A DNA stretch of 64,000 nt from Thermoproteota archaeon (GTDB taxonomy: Archaea > Thermoproteota > Methanomethylicia > Methanomethylicales > Methanomethylicaceae), in assembly GCA_020832905.1 (NCBI GenBank), contig JAJHRG010000003.1:95302-159301 (forward strand), written 5' to 3'. The notes beneath the pieces are model-generated. The model worked only from the letters and a program-made list of their open reading frames with translations, was not told the DNA's origin and did not search any database. Positions 62,238 through 64,000 of this stretch are shown here, piece after piece. Within the stretch, counting starts at the first letter, position 1; each line of letters begins with the position of its first letter. The translations under genes and the position numbers were made by a program.

Positions 62238-63104
62238 TTATGAATTTAAAATTTCATCCATACTAACATATTTTATTTTCCAATTATATTTTGATATTGA
62301 AATTTTATCACTTTTCTTAATATATTCTAATAATTCATTTGAGTAAATCTTTACATATTCATATTCTTTTACATCATATTTATCATTTTTTATATTTTCT
62401 ACTCTACAGCTTTTTCCAATAATTACATTATCTAAATATTTTTTAGCTATATTAAATGCTTTAAGCATTTCTTCTTTTGTTGGTCTTCTAGAAAATTTAT
62501 CATTAGTATATTCAGGTGCATATTCATTTATTTTATAATATATTTTTCTATCAATACTACTTAAGAATTTAGCAATATTTTCTATTTCATTTACATCTAT
62601 TATTCCAGGAATAAGAAGAGTTTCAACTCTAAAATTTACTCTATGTTCATGTAATAATCTTATTGCTTTTAATACATTGAAATTATCTTTTCCTGTATAA
62701 AATCTATGAATTTCTTCATTATAGGCCTTTAAATCTACAATAAAGAAATCTATAAGTGACTTAATTTTTTCAATTAAATTTTCATTAATTAAATAACCAT
62801 TTGTTGATAATGTAATTTTTATACCTAATTCTTTTAATTTTAAGCATAGTGAATAAAGATATTCTGGATAAAGTGTAGGTTCACCACCAGTTATTACAAC
62901 ATCATCAATAACTTTATTGTAAAAATATTTGCATGATTTAATAAACAATGTAATAAGCTCATTAACTGATAAAATTCTACCTACTTTATTTTTTGCTATA
63001 GTAAAACATCCTTTGCAATTAAAATTACATTCAGATAAAGTAATCCAAGCTCTTTTTATTGGTTTTAATGTAAATGTAAGATATGGTATAGCTCTTTTTT
63101 CCAT
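62238..63104 (-). CDS. Radical SAM protein, anaerobic activase-like
   Basis: CNFNCKGC supplies the CxxxCxxC motif; VITGGEPTLYPEYLYSLC and DLKAYNEEIHRFYTGKDN follow, as in glycyl-radical activases and related NrdG/COG1180 enzymes. There is a single cluster, unlike its neighbour. ATG 63104 is chosen because the in-frame ATG at 63116 lies upstream of and beside the GGTGA ribosome binding site. The pair is co-transcribed and may act jointly. Confidence 0.82.
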   Translation of the reverse strand: MEKRAIPYLTFTLKPIKRAWITLSECNFNCKGCFTIAKNKVGRILSVNELITLFIKSCKYFYNKVIDDVVITGGEPTLYPEYLYSLCLKLKELGIKITLSTNGYLINENLIEKIKSLIDFFIVDLKAYNEEIHRFYTGKDNFNVLKAIRLLHEHRVNFRVETLLIPGIIDVNEIENIAKFLSSIDRKIYYKINEYAPEYTNDKFSRRPTKEEMLKAFNIAKKYLDNVIIGKSCRVENIKNDKYDVKEYEYVKIYSNELLEYIKKSDKISISKYNWKIKYVSMDEILNS

Positions 63105-63213
63105 TAAATTCACCATTAATTACAATAATTTATATTGCAAACAATTATTACTTTTTTGTTAAAAATAGTATTTTCAAGAATAAAATTCTTAAATAATGAC
63201 TTAAAAATAAAAT

Positions 63214-64000
63214 ATGATTGTAATGAAAATTAAAAATAAATACTTAATGATAATATCCATAGTTTTATCATTAATATTTTCTATAGCATTATTTATTTCA
63301 ACAATTGTTCTTCCATTAACTATCAATAAGCTTCTCATTAATTTATTTCCTGATTATATGATTTATTTTAATTGGGAAGAAGCTTTAAGATTTATCAATA
63401 CAATAAGACCATTAGGATATATTAGCTTAATAACAATTATAGCATTAATAGTTCTTGGATTTTTATTAAGAAAATATAATTTTTCATTTTTAGGATCTAT
63501 AATGTTATATCTTCCAACATTTAGCTATTTTGCATCTTCAATGTTTATTTTAGCAGGAATAGGAGTTTTAAGAACTTTATGGATTCCAATAATAGATTTA
63601 TCTCCTGGAGCAACATTTTTTGAAAAAATATACAATACAAAATACATTCTTGAATTGGGAAATATAGTTTATTTGCCATATGATATTTTGAGAATTATTA
63701 TTTTTGCTTTTATTATGATAATAACTAAGAATATAATTAATATAAGAATGATTATTGATACTGTATTATTCTTCATAATATTGCTTTTTGGTATTACTAT
63801 ATTTTTTATTTCATGTTTAAATTGGATTTATGGAAAGTTTATTAATTCTGATATTATAACATGGGGAATTTATAAATATTCTAGACATCCACAATATCTT
63901 GGATTTTTAATATGGACATATGCACTTTTAATATATGATAAATACATATTTTCACCTGTAAGAGGAGGATATTTTCCATCACCTTCTATAATTTGGTTAA
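63214..64000 (+). CDS. ICMT/phospholipid-methyltransferase-like membrane protein (partial)
   Basis: The frame is open from ATG 63214 (or 63223) to the window end, about 262 residues so far. Six hydrophobic helices precede GIYKYSRHPQYLGFLIWTYA, where RHPQYLG is the cofactor-binding signature of isoprenylcysteine carboxyl methyltransferase and PEMT-like enzymes, which methylate lipids or lipid-linked groups with SAM. The window cuts the gene, so the C-terminal motif is missing. Confidence 0.75.
   Translation, partial: MIVMKIKNKYLMIISIVLSLIFSIALFISTIVLPLTINKLLINLFPDYMIYFNWEEALRFINTIRPLGYISLITIIALIVLGFLLRKYNFSFLGSIMLYLPTFSYFASSMFILAGIGVLRTLWIPIIDLSPGATFFEKIYNTKYILELGNIVYLPYDILRIIIFAFIMIITKNIINIRMIIDTVLFFIILLFGITIFFISCLNWIYGKFINSDIITWGIYKYSRHPQYLGFLIWTYALLIYDKYIFSPVRGGYFPSPSIIWL

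Overview
This window comes from a very AT-rich archaeon. The archaeal markers are an archaellum operon, a Hjc-type resolvase, NreA, Taw3, an archaeal-type SerRS, class III (prepilin-type) signal peptides, GGTG-type ribosome binding sites and TATA boxes just upstream of many starts. The archaellum gene order (G-F-H-I-J), the Cren7-like remnant and the general gene content suggest a thermophilic member of the Thermoproteota/TACK group. I cannot name the lineage. No tRNA, rRNA or CRISPR array was seen.

Layout. 1-12.5 kb holds housekeeping and modification genes: a split ThiI-like pair, a class II aldolase, serS, a type IV pilin-like protein, a frameshifted sodium/solute symporter, a radical SAM-TRAM protein, a HAD phosphatase, a nitroreductase, an aminotransferase, a YchF-type GTPase, a Nudix hydrolase, hjc and a 41-residue AN1-like zinc finger. 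12.7-18.5 kb holds an ABC exporter, a two-domain KaiC-like protein, a flavin split-barrel protein, an ADP-forming acyl-CoA synthetase subunit and a stand-alone pyruvate-kinase C-terminal domain. 18.5-31.8 kb holds a copper P-type ATPase overlapping a 5-formyl-THF cyclo-ligase-like gene and an UPF0282 metallo-hydrolase, then nreA with a radical SAM partner, an MFS exporter, an RNase H-like gene, a two-gene lactate-oxidation-type iron-sulfur module, and a DUF47/PiT phosphate pair in which PiT is frameshifted. 31.8-36 kb holds a broken Cren7-like zinc ribbon gene, an ACT/aryl-CoA ligase pair and a B12-type radical SAM gene.

36.2-43.4 kb is the most notable coding locus. It is a nine-gene membrane-bound group 4 [NiFe] hydrogenase operon that also contains a four-cluster ferredoxin, an HdrB-like subunit with two CCG domains and an unrecognised 115-residue protein. 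This suggests a membrane complex linking H2, proton or ion movement, and disulfide-type chemistry.

43.4-60.7 kb is accessory DNA. A decayed vapBC pair is followed by a 141-base repeat (44161-44301) whose 97%-identical inverted copy (60527-60667) lies directly behind a Hin/resolvase-type serine recombinase (59915-60520). The interval between the copies, about 16 kb, contains taw3, a PIN-domain cassette, a C/D box sRNA, a TnpB-like remnant and the whole archaellum operon with a winged-helix regulator. The layout fits either an invertible segment or two copies of one mobile-element end. The window closes with proC (inside the repeats), a universal stress protein, two glycyl-radical-activase-like radical SAM proteins and the start of an ICMT-like membrane methyltransferase.
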